The translations under genes and the position numbers were made by a program. A stretch of DNA of 64,000 bases from Pseudomonadota bacterium (GTDB lineage Bacteria; Pseudomonadota; Gammaproteobacteria; Steroidobacterales; Steroidobacteraceae), in contig JAJYUA010000001.1 in assembly GCA_021792755.1 (NCBI GenBank), forward strand, positions 284,378-348,377. The letters run 5' to 3'. This document shows, piece by piece, positions 25,749 to 33,719 of the stretch (position 1 is the stretch's first letter; every line of letters starts with the position of its first letter). A model generated the notes under the pieces. That model had not been told where the DNA came from. It ran no database searches and saw only the letters and a list, made by a program, of their open reading frames with translations.

Positions 25749-25970
25749 TCAGTCCGGCCCCCCGGCGCCTCCCTGCGCAGCGCCCGCCCGGTTGTCCTTG
25801 TGCCCGGGTCGGGCGGCAGCCGGCGTGCGCTTGGGCGCGGCTTCGGTGGCCGGCGCCGGGCGGGTGACCACCGCGGCGCTGCGTCCGGGCAGATAGAGAG
25901 GTCCCTTGAAGCCACAGGCCGCGCAGCCGAGCGCGACACTCAGCCCGGCGATCAGCATGCGCGCTCTCAT
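25749..25970 (-). CDS. lptM: LPS translocon maturation lipoprotein LptM (YifL family)
   Basis: This 73-residue lipoprotein has a signal peptide and lipobox (GCAAC, Cys near residue 19) directly followed by GFKGPLYLP, the YifL/LptM signature. LptM helps disulfide maturation of the LptDE machinery in the outer membrane. The C-terminal part is low-complexity (Ala/Pro/Gly/Lys). Start ATG 25970 (an internal ATG at 25958 is also possible). It is 7 bases after a thioesterase gene and 35 bases before polA in transcription order. Confidence 0.82.
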   Translation of the reverse strand: MRARMLIAGLSVALGCAACGFKGPLYLPGRSAAVVTRPAPATEAAPKRTPAAARPGHKDNRAGAAQGGAGGPD

Positions 25971-25977
25971 CGGGACC

Positions 25978-26415
25978 TCAGGGCGCGGAGGCACGGCGCG
26001 GCACCACGGCCATCGTCAGCCTGGACACGCAGATCAGCCTGCCTTCCTCGTCGCGGATCTCGATGCCCCAGACCTGGCTGCGATGGCCGATGTGAAAGGG
26101 ACGAGCCGTGGCCGTGACGACGCCCGCGCTGACCGGGCGCAGGTGATTGGCGTTGAGTTCCTGCCCGAGGCACATGAAACGTTCCGGGTCCACGCACAGA
26201 CCCGCCGCAAGACTGCCGACGGTTTCCGCTAGCGCAGCGGAGACTCCTCCGTGCAGGATGCCATAGGGCTGGTGCAGATCGGGCGTGACCCGCAGGGTCA
26301 CGCTCAGAAAGTCCGAGCCGATCTCGCTGATGCGGATACCGATGCGATGGGCGAAATTGCCACCTGCGATCCGCTCCAGGGACTGGGGTGTGACTTCACG
26401 GTGCCAGATGCTCAT
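25978..26415 (-). CDS. Hotdog-fold acyl-CoA thioesterase (YdiI/MenI-PaaI type)
   Basis: This 145-residue protein is a single hotdog domain. HQPYGILHGGVSAALAETVGS holds the HGG motif and the catalytic Glu of the YdiI/PaaI class. LNANHLRPVSAGVVTATARP and WGIEIRDEEGRLICVSRLT are typical of this group. Substrate cannot be read; E. coli YdiI acts on DHNA-CoA, but no menaquinone genes are visible here, so a broader acyl-CoA role is as likely. ATG 26415. It leads the compact group thioesterase-lptM-polA. Confidence 0.83.
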   Translation of the reverse strand: MSIWHREVTPQSLERIAGGNFAHRIGIRISEIGSDFLSVTLRVTPDLHQPYGILHGGVSAALAETVGSLAAGLCVDPERFMCLGQELNANHLRPVSAGVVTATARPFHIGHRSQVWGIEIRDEEGRLICVSRLTMAVVPRRASAP

Positions 26416-26493
26416 GGCGGGATTCTAGCGGCCGCGCCGGCGGGCCGTCTCGTGCCTTTCCGGCGCCCGCCGCGCAGCCGGACGCCACCTGAT

Positions 26494-27378
26494 TCAGGAG
26501 CGGTTGTCGCGGGCGGGCGTGAACAGCTGCGCCTTGAGACGGAAGGTCGCCGAGATGTCCTCATCACCGTGGCCGCGTGCGATGAGCTCGGCGTATTCGC
26601 CCAGCATGCGCTCGACCACCGGCAGCGCGACACCGAAGCGCGCTGCCATGTCGCGGCAGATCGCGAGATCCTTGGCGTGCAGCCGCACGCGAAAGCCGGC
26701 CGGGTAGCTGCCGCGCACCATGTTGGGCGCACGATGCACGAAATACCAGCTCGAGCCCGCGCCCTTGCCGAGGGTGTCGATGAGCTTCTCGAGCGGCAGG
26801 CCCTGGGCGCGCGCGAACGCCATCGCTTCCGAGACCGCCTCGATGATGCCGGCGCACATGATCTGGTTGGTGGCTTTGGCCGCCTGGCCGTTGCCCACCG
26901 GACCGAACAGGGTGACGGTGCGTCCCATGGCCGCAAGCACGGGCCGGGCCCTTTCGAACGCCTCCGGCGAGCCACCGGCCATGATGGCGAGCGTGCCCTC
27001 ACGCGCCCCTTCCACGCCGCCGCTCACGGGGCAATCGAGGAACTCCGCCCCCCCGCGCTGCAGCAGCTCGGCGGCGCGGCGGGCCGTGTCGGCGGCCGTG
27101 GTCGAGCAGTCGATCATCAGCGCGCCCGCGGCCAGCCCCGGAGCGAGGGCGCCGACGACCTCGAGCACATCGGCATCGGCCGAGACGCAGCTCACCACCC
27201 CATCGCAGCCGGCGGCGAGCTCCGCCAGGGTGGCGGGCGCCTCGAGGGCGAGCTCGCTGGCGAGCGTCCTCGCCTTCTCGCCGGTGCGATTCCAGACTGC
27301 GGTGAGCAGACCCGCCCGGTGAAGGTTGCGCGCCATCGGCAGGCCCATCGCGCCCAGTCCGACGAATCCTACCCGCAT
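26494..27378 (-). CDS. 3-hydroxyisobutyrate dehydrogenase family protein
   Basis: This 294-residue beta-hydroxyacid dehydrogenase has the N-terminal Rossmann motif VGFVGLGAMGLPMARNL, the substrate motif DCPVSGGVEGAREGTLAIM near residue 115, and the catalytic Lys in GQAAKATNQIM near residue 170. The family includes 3-hydroxyisobutyrate dehydrogenase (MmsB), tartronate-semialdehyde reductase and glyoxylate reductases. mmsA in the same window makes a valine-catabolic role plausible but the genes are 13 kb apart. ATG 27378. Confidence 0.85.
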   Translation of the reverse strand: MRVGFVGLGAMGLPMARNLHRAGLLTAVWNRTGEKARTLASELALEAPATLAELAAGCDGVVSCVSADADVLEVVGALAPGLAAGALMIDCSTTAADTARRAAELLQRGGAEFLDCPVSGGVEGAREGTLAIMAGGSPEAFERARPVLAAMGRTVTLFGPVGNGQAAKATNQIMCAGIIEAVSEAMAFARAQGLPLEKLIDTLGKGAGSSWYFVHRAPNMVRGSYPAGFRVRLHAKDLAICRDMAARFGVALPVVERMLGEYAELIARGHGDEDISATFRLKAQLFTPARDNRS

Positions 27379-27517
27379 GGCTCGATCGCCCCTCGGCAGA
27401 CGCGGCCGGCCGGCCGCGCCACCACTATAGTGGCTCGGCGGGCGATCCGGAACCTGTTCAGACCCGGGCCCGAGAGTGTCGGGCGGATGTTCCCGCCCGC
27501 GGACTGTGCCGCTTGAG

Positions 27518-27967
27518 CTAGCCAGCGCGCGCCGTGCAGAGCCGATTCATGGTCGCGAGCGCCTTGGCCCGGGCGGCAGTCGCCTGAGCATCGGAGAGGT
27601 AGTGCCGCCGGCCATGCTTGTCGGTCGTGAACAAGCGGTGGGCATAGATCAGCCGGTGGTAGAGCGCCTCGGCTCTCTTGCACCGCGCAGCCTGCAGCTT
27701 GGCCTCCTTGGCTTGCACGGCGCGCTCATCGGCCGCCTGCCGGATCTGACGGTCGGCCGCCTTGCTCTCGGTCGCGATGCCCCGCAGCGCGGCGGCGGAG
27801 CTGCCCGCGTGCAGCGACCCTGATGTCCTCATGACCAGCTTGGCGCCCGGTACCCACTGGTCGCTGTAGTGCACCACGCCGTGTTTACCGACCCAGCGGT
27901 AGACGTCGGCATGAGCGAGGCCCACCATGAAGCCCGAGAGCAGGATCAAGAGTGCGATGCGTGACAC
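27518..27967 (-). CDS. DUF4124 domain-containing exported protein
   Basis: This 149-residue protein begins with a signal peptide (SRIALLILLSGFMVGLAHA) followed by the DUF4124 core VYRWVGKHGVVHYSDQWVPGAK (Y-R-W...G...H-Y-S). The rest is an Ala/Lys/Arg-rich, probably coiled-coil region. GTG 27967 is used because GGGAGG lies 6 bases upstream; a longer ATG start at 28033 would bury the signal peptide. Function is unknown in this family of small envelope proteins. Confidence 0.78.
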   Translation of the reverse strand: MSRIALLILLSGFMVGLAHADVYRWVGKHGVVHYSDQWVPGAKLVMRTSGSLHAGSSAAALRGIATESKAADRQIRQAADERAVQAKEAKLQAARCKRAEALYHRLIYAHRLFTTDKHGRRHYLSDAQATAARAKALATMNRLCTARAG

Positions 27968-28075
27968 GAGCGCCTCCCGGCATGGGGTGGCGGTGCCCGC
28001 GGTATCGCGGCGCCCGCCTGGTCGAGCCGCCATTTTAAGGCTTTGTCCCCTGGGCAGCGGGTAGATCGGAGTCCC

Positions 28076-28116
28076 AAAAATGAAAGCCCCCGGGACGCCG
28101 GCAGCGGCCCGGGGGC
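28076..28116 (-). terminator. Rho-independent terminator of amtB
   Basis: On the minus strand GCCCCCGGG pairs perfectly with CCCGGGGGC across a 13-base loop (28086-28116). It is followed by TTTCATTTTT (28085-28076), 14 bases after the amtB stop. Confidence 0.88.
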
Positions 28117-28130
28117 GACTGCGCTTGAGC

Positions 28131-29510
28131 TTACATATCGTAAGCGCGCTCGCCGTGGATGGTGATGTCCAGGCCCTCCCGCTCCTCGTCCTCGCTCACG
28201 CGCAGGCCGATGGTCGCCTTGACGAGGGAGAAACCGATGGCGGCGACCACCGCGGTCCACACGGTGACCACGCCGACGGCCTCGGCCTGAACGAGCAGTT
28301 GGTGCCAGATCCCGGGGTAGGCGCTCCCGCCCGGTCCGCCGAGCGCTGGATCGTTGAAGATGCCGGTGGCGAGTGCGCCGAAGATGCCCCCCAGGGCATG
28401 TACCCCGAATACGTCCAGCGCATCGTCGGTGCGGATCATTTTCTTCAAGCCGGTGACGCCCCAGAAGCAAAGCGGACCGACGCCGAGGCCGATCAGGAAC
28501 GCGCCCGGTATGCCGACGTTGCCGGCCGCCGGCGTGATGGCCACGAGGCCGGCCACCGAGCCTGAGGCCGCGCCCAGCATCGAGGGCTTGCCCTTGATGA
28601 TCCACTCCGTACCCATCCAGGCGAGCACTGCGCAGGCGGTGGCGAGGTAGGTGTTCAGGAAGGCGAGCGCCGCCGAGCCGTTGGCCTCGAGCGCGGAGCC
28701 GGCGTTGAACCCGAACCAGCCGAACCACAGGAGCGAAGCGCCGATCATGGTCATGGTGAGGTTGTGCGGGGGCATCGGCTCCTTACCGAGGCCGATGCGC
28801 TTGCCGAGGATGATGGCGCCCACCAGGCCCGCAACGCCGGCGTTGATGTGCACCACGGTGCCGCCGGCAAAGTCGAGCGCGCCCAACTTCCACAGGAACC
28901 CGCCTACGGGATGCGCTCCCGGCGCGGTATCGAGGCCCGGCCAGTACCACACCATGTGCGCCACCGGGCAGTAGCAGAAGGTGAACCAGAACGCCAGGAA
29001 CAACAGGATGCCCGAGAACTTCACCCGCTCGACCAGAGCACCCAGGACCAGGCAGCAGGTGATGGCTGCGAAGGTGGCCTGGAAGCCTACGTACACCAGC
29101 TCATTGAGCACGACACCCTTGTCGAAAGTGCCGACGGTGGAGAACGCACCGCTTGCCGGGTTGAAGGTGCCGGCGAGGAACAGACGACTCAGGCCCCCGA
29201 TGAAGGCGTTGCCCGCGGTGAAGGCCAGCGAGTAGCCATAGATGCACCACAGGACCGTGATCAGCGAGAAGCCGACGAACACCTGCATCAGCACCGAGAG
29301 CATGTTCTTGGTGCGCACCAGGCCGCCGTAGAACAGGCCGAGCGCCGGCACCGACATCAGCAGCACAAGGGCGGTGCAGGTCATCATCCAGGCCATGTCG
29401 CCCTTGTTCGGCACGGGCGTGGCGGCGCAGGCCATCGTGGGACCGAGCGCCGCGAGGACCGCGGCTCCTGTCACGAAGAGGAATTTGACGTGTCTTGGAG
29501 CAATGCGCAT
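28131..29510 (-). CDS. amtB: Ammonium transporter AmtB
   Basis: This 459-residue protein is a trimeric inner-membrane ammonia channel. A cleavable signal peptide (ending ACAA) precedes eleven membrane helices. Family blocks include MSVPALGLFYGGLVRTKN, GGTVVHINAGVAGLVGA and FGVHALGGIFGALATGIF; the two pore His correspond to the HINAG and VHALGG segments. No glnK lies next to it, unlike in most bacteria. A sigma-54 promoter with upstream NtrC-like sites indicates nitrogen-limitation control. Start ATG 29510 follows GGGAGAAAAC. Confidence 0.96.
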   Translation of the reverse strand: MRIAPRHVKFLFVTGAAVLAALGPTMACAATPVPNKGDMAWMMTCTALVLLMSVPALGLFYGGLVRTKNMLSVLMQVFVGFSLITVLWCIYGYSLAFTAGNAFIGGLSRLFLAGTFNPASGAFSTVGTFDKGVVLNELVYVGFQATFAAITCCLVLGALVERVKFSGILLFLAFWFTFCYCPVAHMVWYWPGLDTAPGAHPVGGFLWKLGALDFAGGTVVHINAGVAGLVGAIILGKRIGLGKEPMPPHNLTMTMIGASLLWFGWFGFNAGSALEANGSAALAFLNTYLATACAVLAWMGTEWIIKGKPSMLGAASGSVAGLVAITPAAGNVGIPGAFLIGLGVGPLCFWGVTGLKKMIRTDDALDVFGVHALGGIFGALATGIFNDPALGGPGGSAYPGIWHQLLVQAEAVGVVTVWTAVVAAIGFSLVKATIGLRVSEDEEREGLDITIHGERAYDM

Positions 29511-29620
29511 GTTTTCTCCCGGGGCGGTTCTCGTGCGGCGCGCGTTTCGAGGCGATCGGGCCACAAATAGGGGCTGCCCGGCCGCTCGCAACGCGCGTAA
29601 GCTGATGATGCGGGCCGTGG

Positions 29621-29636
29621 TGCAGAATCCATGCCA
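29621..29636 (-). promoter_or_regulatory. Sigma-54 promoter of amtB
   Basis: On the minus strand TGGCATGGATTCTGCA fits the -24/-12 consensus TGGCACG-N4-TTGCA with GG and GC ten bases apart and only two changes. Transcription would start near 29609, leaving a leader of about 100 bases before amtB. Confidence 0.75.
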
Positions 29637-29676
29637 TCGGGATTTTCAGTGCAATTTCCGCAGCTTGCGTCGGGTT

Positions 29677-29704
29677 TGCACCAGGCTCCGCACCGATGTG
29701 GTGC
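29677..29704 (-). promoter_or_regulatory. NtrC-like binding sites upstream of amtB
   Basis: GCACC-GATGT-GGTGC at 29690-29704 is a perfect dyad of the NtrC type (TGCACC-N5-GGTGCA). A further half-site TGCACC lies at 29677-29682. They are about 70-95 bases upstream of the predicted start, suitable for an enhancer site. Confidence 0.65.
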
Positions 29705-29755
29705 CGTCTGCGAGCCCCTTCGCCCCAAAGCGGGGCACGTACTTCGAGGTCAGTG

Positions 29756-30013
29756 ATGATGGATATGTTTGGTATCGATGCGATCGCCCGCCGGCTCACC
29801 GAGAGCGTTCCACCCGCCCTGCGCACCATGCAAAAGGACCTGGAGGACAATTTCCGGGCCGTGTTGCGCGCCAGCCTGAGCAAGCTCGACCTGGTGACCC
29901 GGGATGAATTCGACACCCAGGCGCGGGTGCTGCAGCGCACGCGTGAGCGTCTGGCCGAGCTCGAGGCGCGGCTTCAGGCGCTCGAAGGCGGCTTGCCGCC
30001 GACCGGCCGCTAG
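29756..30013 (+). CDS. ubiK: Ubiquinone biosynthesis accessory factor UbiK (BMFP family)
   Basis: This 85-residue protein is of the YqiC/UbiK family, a trimeric coiled-coil factor that binds lipids and supports aerobic ubiquinone synthesis with UbiJ. It has a short amphipathic N-terminus (MFGIDAIARRLTESVPPAL), then the conserved KLDLVTRDEFDTQARVL and a C-terminal coiled coil (RLAELEARLQALE). Starts at 29756, 29759 and 29765 are in frame; MFGID at 29765 could be the true one. ubiJ, ubiB and ubiE lie at 35-38 kb. comM follows after 28 bases. Confidence 0.86.
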   Translation: MMDMFGIDAIARRLTESVPPALRTMQKDLEDNFRAVLRASLSKLDLVTRDEFDTQARVLQRTRERLAELEARLQALEGGLPPTGR

Positions 30014-30041
30014 CCGCACGCCGGCTCGAGAGGCCCGCGAC

Positions 30042-31574
30042 ATGGCCACCGTCGCGCGCCTGGCCTGTCGGGCCCAGATGGGTCTATCGGCACCCCTGGT
30101 GCAGGTGGAAGTGACGCTCGCCAGCGGCCTGCCGGTGTTCTACATCGTGGGCCTGCCGGCCACGGTCGTGAAGGAAAGCCGCGAGCGGGTGCGAGCCGCG
30201 CTGCTGTCCTGCGGCTTCGAGTATCCGGCCGGGCGGATCATCGTCAATCTCGCACCGGCGGAGATCCCCAAGGAAGGCGGGCGTTTCGAGCTGCCGATGG
30301 CCCTCGGCATCCTGGTGGCCTCGGGGCAGCTCGCGCCGCAACCGGCCGCGCCGCTCTGCGAGCTGTACGGGGAGCTGAGCCTCGATGGCGAGCTCAAGCC
30401 GGTCCGCGGCATCCTTCTCGCGGCCGCTCATGCCAGGGGCGACGGACACGAGCTGATCGTGCCGAGCGCCAATCTGAAGGAAGCCCTCATCGTGGCGGCC
30501 GGCCACGTCCGGGCGGCCGGGCACTTGAAGGAAGTCTGCGATCATTGGGCGGGCCGTGCCTCGCTGCCGCCGGGTCGAGCTTCGTTCCGTCCCCCGGCGC
30601 CTGCTCGCGGGTCAACTCCCGACTTGACCGAGGTACGCGGGCAGCTTCAGGCCAAGCGCGCCCTGCTCATTGCGGCTGCAGGTTCCCACAGCCTGCTCAT
30701 GATCGGTCCGCCCGGCAGCGGCAAGAGCATGCTGGCGCAACGCCTGCCGGGCCTGCTTCCGTCCCTGACACACTCCGAGGCGCTCGAGTGCGCCGGTATC
30801 GCCTCGGTCAGCACGGCCGGATTCAATCCGGGCGCCTTCGGTGAGCGCCCCTTCCGGTCCCCCCATCACACCGCCTCGGCGATCGCCCTGGTCGGCGGCG
30901 GCGCCCAGGCACGCCCCGGCGAGATCAGTCTGGCCCACCACGGGGTGTTGTTTCTCGACGAGCTTCCGGAATTCGACCGGCGTGTGCTCGAGGCGCTGCG
31001 CGAGCCTCTGGAGGCCGGGATCGTGACGGTATCGCGCGCGGCGATGCAGGCCGAATACCCGGCGGCATTCCAGCTCATCGCCGCCATGAATCCCTGCCCC
31101 TGCGGCCACCAGGGTGATCCGGGCGCGAACTGCCGCTGTACGCCAGCCCAGGTGCGCAACTACCGCGCCCGTATCTCCGGCCCGCTGCTCGACCGGCTGG
31201 ACATGCACGTGGAGGTGCCGCGCCTCACCGCCGGGGACTTCAACGAGGGGCTGCGGGGTGAGGCCAGCGCCGTCTTGGCCGAGCGCGTGGCACGGGTCAG
31301 GGCCTTGCAGCTGCAGCGCCAGGGACGGTGCAACGCGCGCTTGACTGATGCGCAGGTGGACCGGTGGTGCGCGCCGGATGCCGGCGCTCGCGCCCTGCTC
31401 GATCAGGCCATGCAGCGGTTGCGCCTCTCGGCCCGGGCACGCCAGCGCATCCTGAAGCTGGCCCGCACCATTGCCGACCTCGATGGCCGGCCGGACATCA
31501 CCGTCCCGCACGTGGGCGAGGCGGTGATGCTGCGATGCATGGACCGGGAGCCCGCTACTTCTTCTTGCCCTTGA
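30042..31574 (+). CDS. comM: ComM/YifB-type AAA+ ATPase (Mg-chelatase-like)
   Basis: This 510-residue protein is the ComM helicase class, which promotes branch migration during natural transformation. It has the N-terminal ChlI-like domain (VEVTLASGLPVFYIVGLP), Walker A GPPGSGKSMLAQRLPG, Walker B GVLFLDELPEF, and the C-terminal Mg-chelatase domain with AMNPCPCGHQGD and RISGPLLDRLDMHVEVP. ATG 30042. ComM is often next to ubiK, as here. The 3' end overlaps the convergent cytochrome gene by 20 bases. Confidence 0.92.
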   Translation: MATVARLACRAQMGLSAPLVQVEVTLASGLPVFYIVGLPATVVKESRERVRAALLSCGFEYPAGRIIVNLAPAEIPKEGGRFELPMALGILVASGQLAPQPAAPLCELYGELSLDGELKPVRGILLAAAHARGDGHELIVPSANLKEALIVAAGHVRAAGHLKEVCDHWAGRASLPPGRASFRPPAPARGSTPDLTEVRGQLQAKRALLIAAAGSHSLLMIGPPGSGKSMLAQRLPGLLPSLTHSEALECAGIASVSTAGFNPGAFGERPFRSPHHTASAIALVGGGAQARPGEISLAHHGVLFLDELPEFDRRVLEALREPLEAGIVTVSRAAMQAEYPAAFQLIAAMNPCPCGHQGDPGANCRCTPAQVRNYRARISGPLLDRLDMHVEVPRLTAGDFNEGLRGEASAVLAERVARVRALQLQRQGRCNARLTDAQVDRWCAPDAGARALLDQAMQRLRLSARARQRILKLARTIADLDGRPDITVPHVGEAVMLRCMDREPATSSCP

Positions 31575-32142
31575 CCAGGGCGGGGTCCACCAGGGACACC
31601 ATGTAGTTGACCGCCCGCTTCACCAGCGCGTCCGGCAGGCTCGGGCGTCCGCCCTTGGCCGGCATCGTGCCGGTACGCCCGGTGAAGCCCTGCAGCGCAT
31701 GCTCATAGAGCGTCGGCAGCCCCTTGGCGATGTGCGGCGCCCACGCCGCCTTGTCACCGGCCTTCGGCGCACCTGCGATGCCCGGTCCGTGACAGGCGCT
31801 GCAGGTCTGCTCGAACAGCTGCTTGCCGGTGGTCGGAATGCCCGCAGCGCCGCTGCCGGCACGACCGGCGCCCGCCGCGCCCGCCGCGCCCGCCGCGCCC
31901 GCCGCGCCCGCCGCCGGCTTGATCACAAGGGCGGCATTGCTCTGGCCGGCAATCGCCTTCCGGGCAGACGGGGCAACGCGCTTGGAGACGGCCTGGATGT
32001 ATTCGGTCTCCGTCCGGATCTCCCTACCCTGCGTGTGGCTGCCGACGTAGCGGGCCAAAACGAAAATCAGGATGGCGATCGTGGCGAGCATGCCGATCAC
32101 CAGACTGAACACATTGAAGAAATGCGCGTCCTGGTTGCTCAC
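31555..32142 (-). CDS. Membrane-anchored cytochrome c5-type protein
   Basis: This 195-residue protein has one N-terminal membrane helix (residues 12-32), a variable linker, and a c5-type cytochrome domain with heme motif CSACH near residue 117 and a Met ligand in TGTMPAKGGRP. It probably carries electrons near terminal oxidases. The linker contains a run of AAG repeats coded by five perfect 9-bp units (31868-31912), so its length may vary. The C-terminal KGKKK tail overlaps the end of comM on the other strand by 20 bases. Confidence 0.86.
   Translation of the reverse strand: MSNQDAHFFNVFSLVIGMLATIAILIFVLARYVGSHTQGREIRTETEYIQAVSKRVAPSARKAIAGQSNAALVIKPAAGAAGAAGAAGAAGAGRAGSGAAGIPTTGKQLFEQTCSACHGPGIAGAPKAGDKAAWAPHIAKGLPTLYEHALQGFTGRTGTMPAKGGRPSLPDALVKRAVNYMVSLVDPALVKGKKK
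31868..31912 (-). repeat. Five tandem copies of a 9-bp unit in the cytochrome linker
   Basis: GCGCCCGCC is repeated five times without change, coding for Ala/Gly triplets on the minus strand. The unit length is a multiple of three, so slippage would lengthen or shorten the linker without a frameshift. Confidence 0.9.
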
Positions 32143-32344
32143 GATACCTCGCTGGGGAATCGGTGAACACGGAGCGGCGAGTATAGCCGTTTACGCGCCA
32201 TCCGGCTGAAGCAGATGCGAGGCAATTGCCGCAAAGGCGCGCTTTTCCGGGCGCTCTGCCCGCGGCCCTTGGACATGGACGCGCTGGCGGCGAGCCGCGT
32301 ATGATTGCCGGCCCCGGCCGGGACTCACCCGGCTCCCGGGCGGC

Positions 32345-32421
32345 GCGCCCGTAGCTCAGTTGGATAGAGTGGCAGCCTCCGAAGCTGCAGGTCGCTGGTT
32401 CGAATCCAGTCGGGCGCGCCA
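32345..32421 (+). tRNA. tRNA-Arg (anticodon CCG)
   Basis: The 77-base gene folds as a full cloverleaf. Acceptor GCGCCCG pairs with CGGGCGC, the D arm is GCTC...GAGT, and the anticodon stem GCAGC/GCTGC encloses CT-CCG-AA. The T arm CTGG-TTCGAAT-CCAG is intact, followed by discriminator G and an encoded CCA (32419-32421). It reads CGG, a codon used often in this GC-rich genome. A 17-bp copy of its variable loop and T arm lies 67 bases downstream. Confidence 0.96.
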
Positions 32422-32453
32422 AATTTACATGTCGGACCCGTTTGAGCGGCTGG

Positions 32454-32470
32454 GCAGGTCGCTGGTTCGA
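32454..32470 (+). repeat. 17-bp direct repeat of the tRNA-Arg 3' half
   Basis: GCAGGTCGCTGGTTCGA at 32454-32470 is identical to 32387-32403 inside the tRNA (anticodon stem to T loop). The copy lacks the rest of the tRNA. It may be a scar of site-specific integration at the tRNA or of a partial gene duplication. No integrase is nearby. Confidence 0.8.
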
Positions 32471-32523
32471 TAAAATCGCCGGGAGCGATTTTAAACGCGG
32501 CGCAGCCGCGGCCCCGAAGGGCC
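32471..32523. repeat. Three adjacent hairpins downstream of tRNA-Arg
   Basis: TAAAATCGC/GCGATTTTA (32471-32493, loop CGGGA), CGCGGC/GCCGCG (32496-32510) and GGCCC/GGGCC around CGAA (32510-32523) follow each other. The first has an AT-rich outer stem and could end the tRNA transcript. The remaining bases to 32619 show only a possible promoter for the next gene (TATACT at 32582). Confidence 0.6.
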
Positions 32524-32619
32524 CCCCGTCCAGCTGCCGATCGATGCCTGAGAGGCTTGAGGCGCCGTGCGGCGGGTCCTTATACTCACGCACCTTACGG
32601 TTGCCCGGCCGCCTTGCCC

Positions 32620-33609
32620 GTGCCAAGCGATCCATTATCGACCGTGTTCCTGCACGGCGGCTGGCGTTGCGCCAGCACCTATGTCTGGAGCCGTTTTCGC
32701 GCCTCGCCGCTGACGACCTGCTTCTACGAGCCGTTCGCCGAGCGATTGGCCCACAGCTCCGCCAAGCGCATCGGGCGCGACACATCGGGCGGCTGGGACT
32801 CGCGCCACCCGCAACTCAGCGCCCCGTACCGCGAAGAGTACCTGCCGCTGCTGCGGCGCCTGGGCCGGGGCGTGCGCGGCTATCATGAGCAGCTTGCGCT
32901 GGCGCGTTACTTTCCGCGCGATGACCTCGGGCTCGAGCGGTCCTATCTCGACCGGCTCATCGGCCACGCCCGCGGGCGCGGTACGCACCCGGTGCTGGGC
33001 TTCTCGCGCTCTCTCGCCCGTGCCGCCGCCCTCAAACAGACTCTAGGCGGCCATCACATCGTGATCCGCCGCGATCCGCGCCAGCAATGGCTCTCGTGCC
33101 GCAGCTATCGCGGCAACGGACCGCTGTCCTACTTCGAGCTGGGCCATCTGCTCATCCTCGCCCTCGCCCCGCCCGGCTCGACTGCCGGCGCCCTGGCGCG
33201 CAGCCTCGGCTTGCCGCGCCTTTCGCCCTGGACGCGCAGTCTGAAATGGCAGATGCAGTCGCTGCATACCGCGGTGTATCCCTGTGGTGACGAGCTGTCG
33301 TATCGCGCCTTCATCGGCGTTTACCTGCTCTCGTACGCGGTGGCCGTGCCGGCGGCGGATCTGGTGCTCGACATGGAGCGGCTCTGGGGCTCGGCACAAT
33401 ACCGTGACGAGGCTCGCGCGAGCATTCTCGGCCGCACCGGAATTGCGGTGGATTTCGGCGATTGTACGGTGGCGCATCATGACCAAGCGGGGATCGAGCT
33501 GGACTTCGCGGCAGCGGAAGCCGACATCAGGGAACGCCTGAGTGCCTTCGGGGCGAAATTCGACGGATCGATCGCGGCGCCTTTCACCGCAGAGCCGGCG
33601 TCCGTGTAA
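32620..33609 (+). CDS. Sulfotransferase-like protein
   Basis: This 329-residue protein resembles PAPS-dependent sulfotransferases. The N-terminal loop TVFLHGGWRCASTYVWSRFR matches the 5'-phosphosulfate binding pattern, and HHIVIRRDPRQQWLSCRSY matches the 3'-phosphate motif (RDPR..WLS). The middle and C-terminus are unlike families I know, and the acceptor is unknown. I use GTG 32620, just before the conserved loop; TTG 32614 is possible. It is flanked by a tRNA with a direct-repeat scar and by a convergent DoxX gene, with no obvious partner, so acquisition by transfer is conceivable; base composition is similar to its neighbours. Confidence 0.68.
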   Translation: MPSDPLSTVFLHGGWRCASTYVWSRFRASPLTTCFYEPFAERLAHSSAKRIGRDTSGGWDSRHPQLSAPYREEYLPLLRRLGRGVRGYHEQLALARYFPRDDLGLERSYLDRLIGHARGRGTHPVLGFSRSLARAAALKQTLGGHHIVIRRDPRQQWLSCRSYRGNGPLSYFELGHLLILALAPPGSTAGALARSLGLPRLSPWTRSLKWQMQSLHTAVYPCGDELSYRAFIGVYLLSYAVAVPAADLVLDMERLWGSAQYRDEARASILGRTGIAVDFGDCTVAHHDQAGIELDFAAAEADIRERLSAFGAKFDGSIAAPFTAEPASV

Positions 33610-33719
33610 ACCGTCCGGTCCGATCGGGGCCGTTGCCCCGCTTGCGTTGATCGAGCGCTCTGCCTCCCCCCGCCCGGCGGTGTGCACGCCGCGGCGCAGC
33701 GCGAGGAATGTGGCGCGGC

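Noticed and set aside
32345..33609. Prophage or integrative island at tRNA-Arg
   Set aside because: Only a 17-bp repeat is seen; no integrase, phage or plasmid genes occur nearby.
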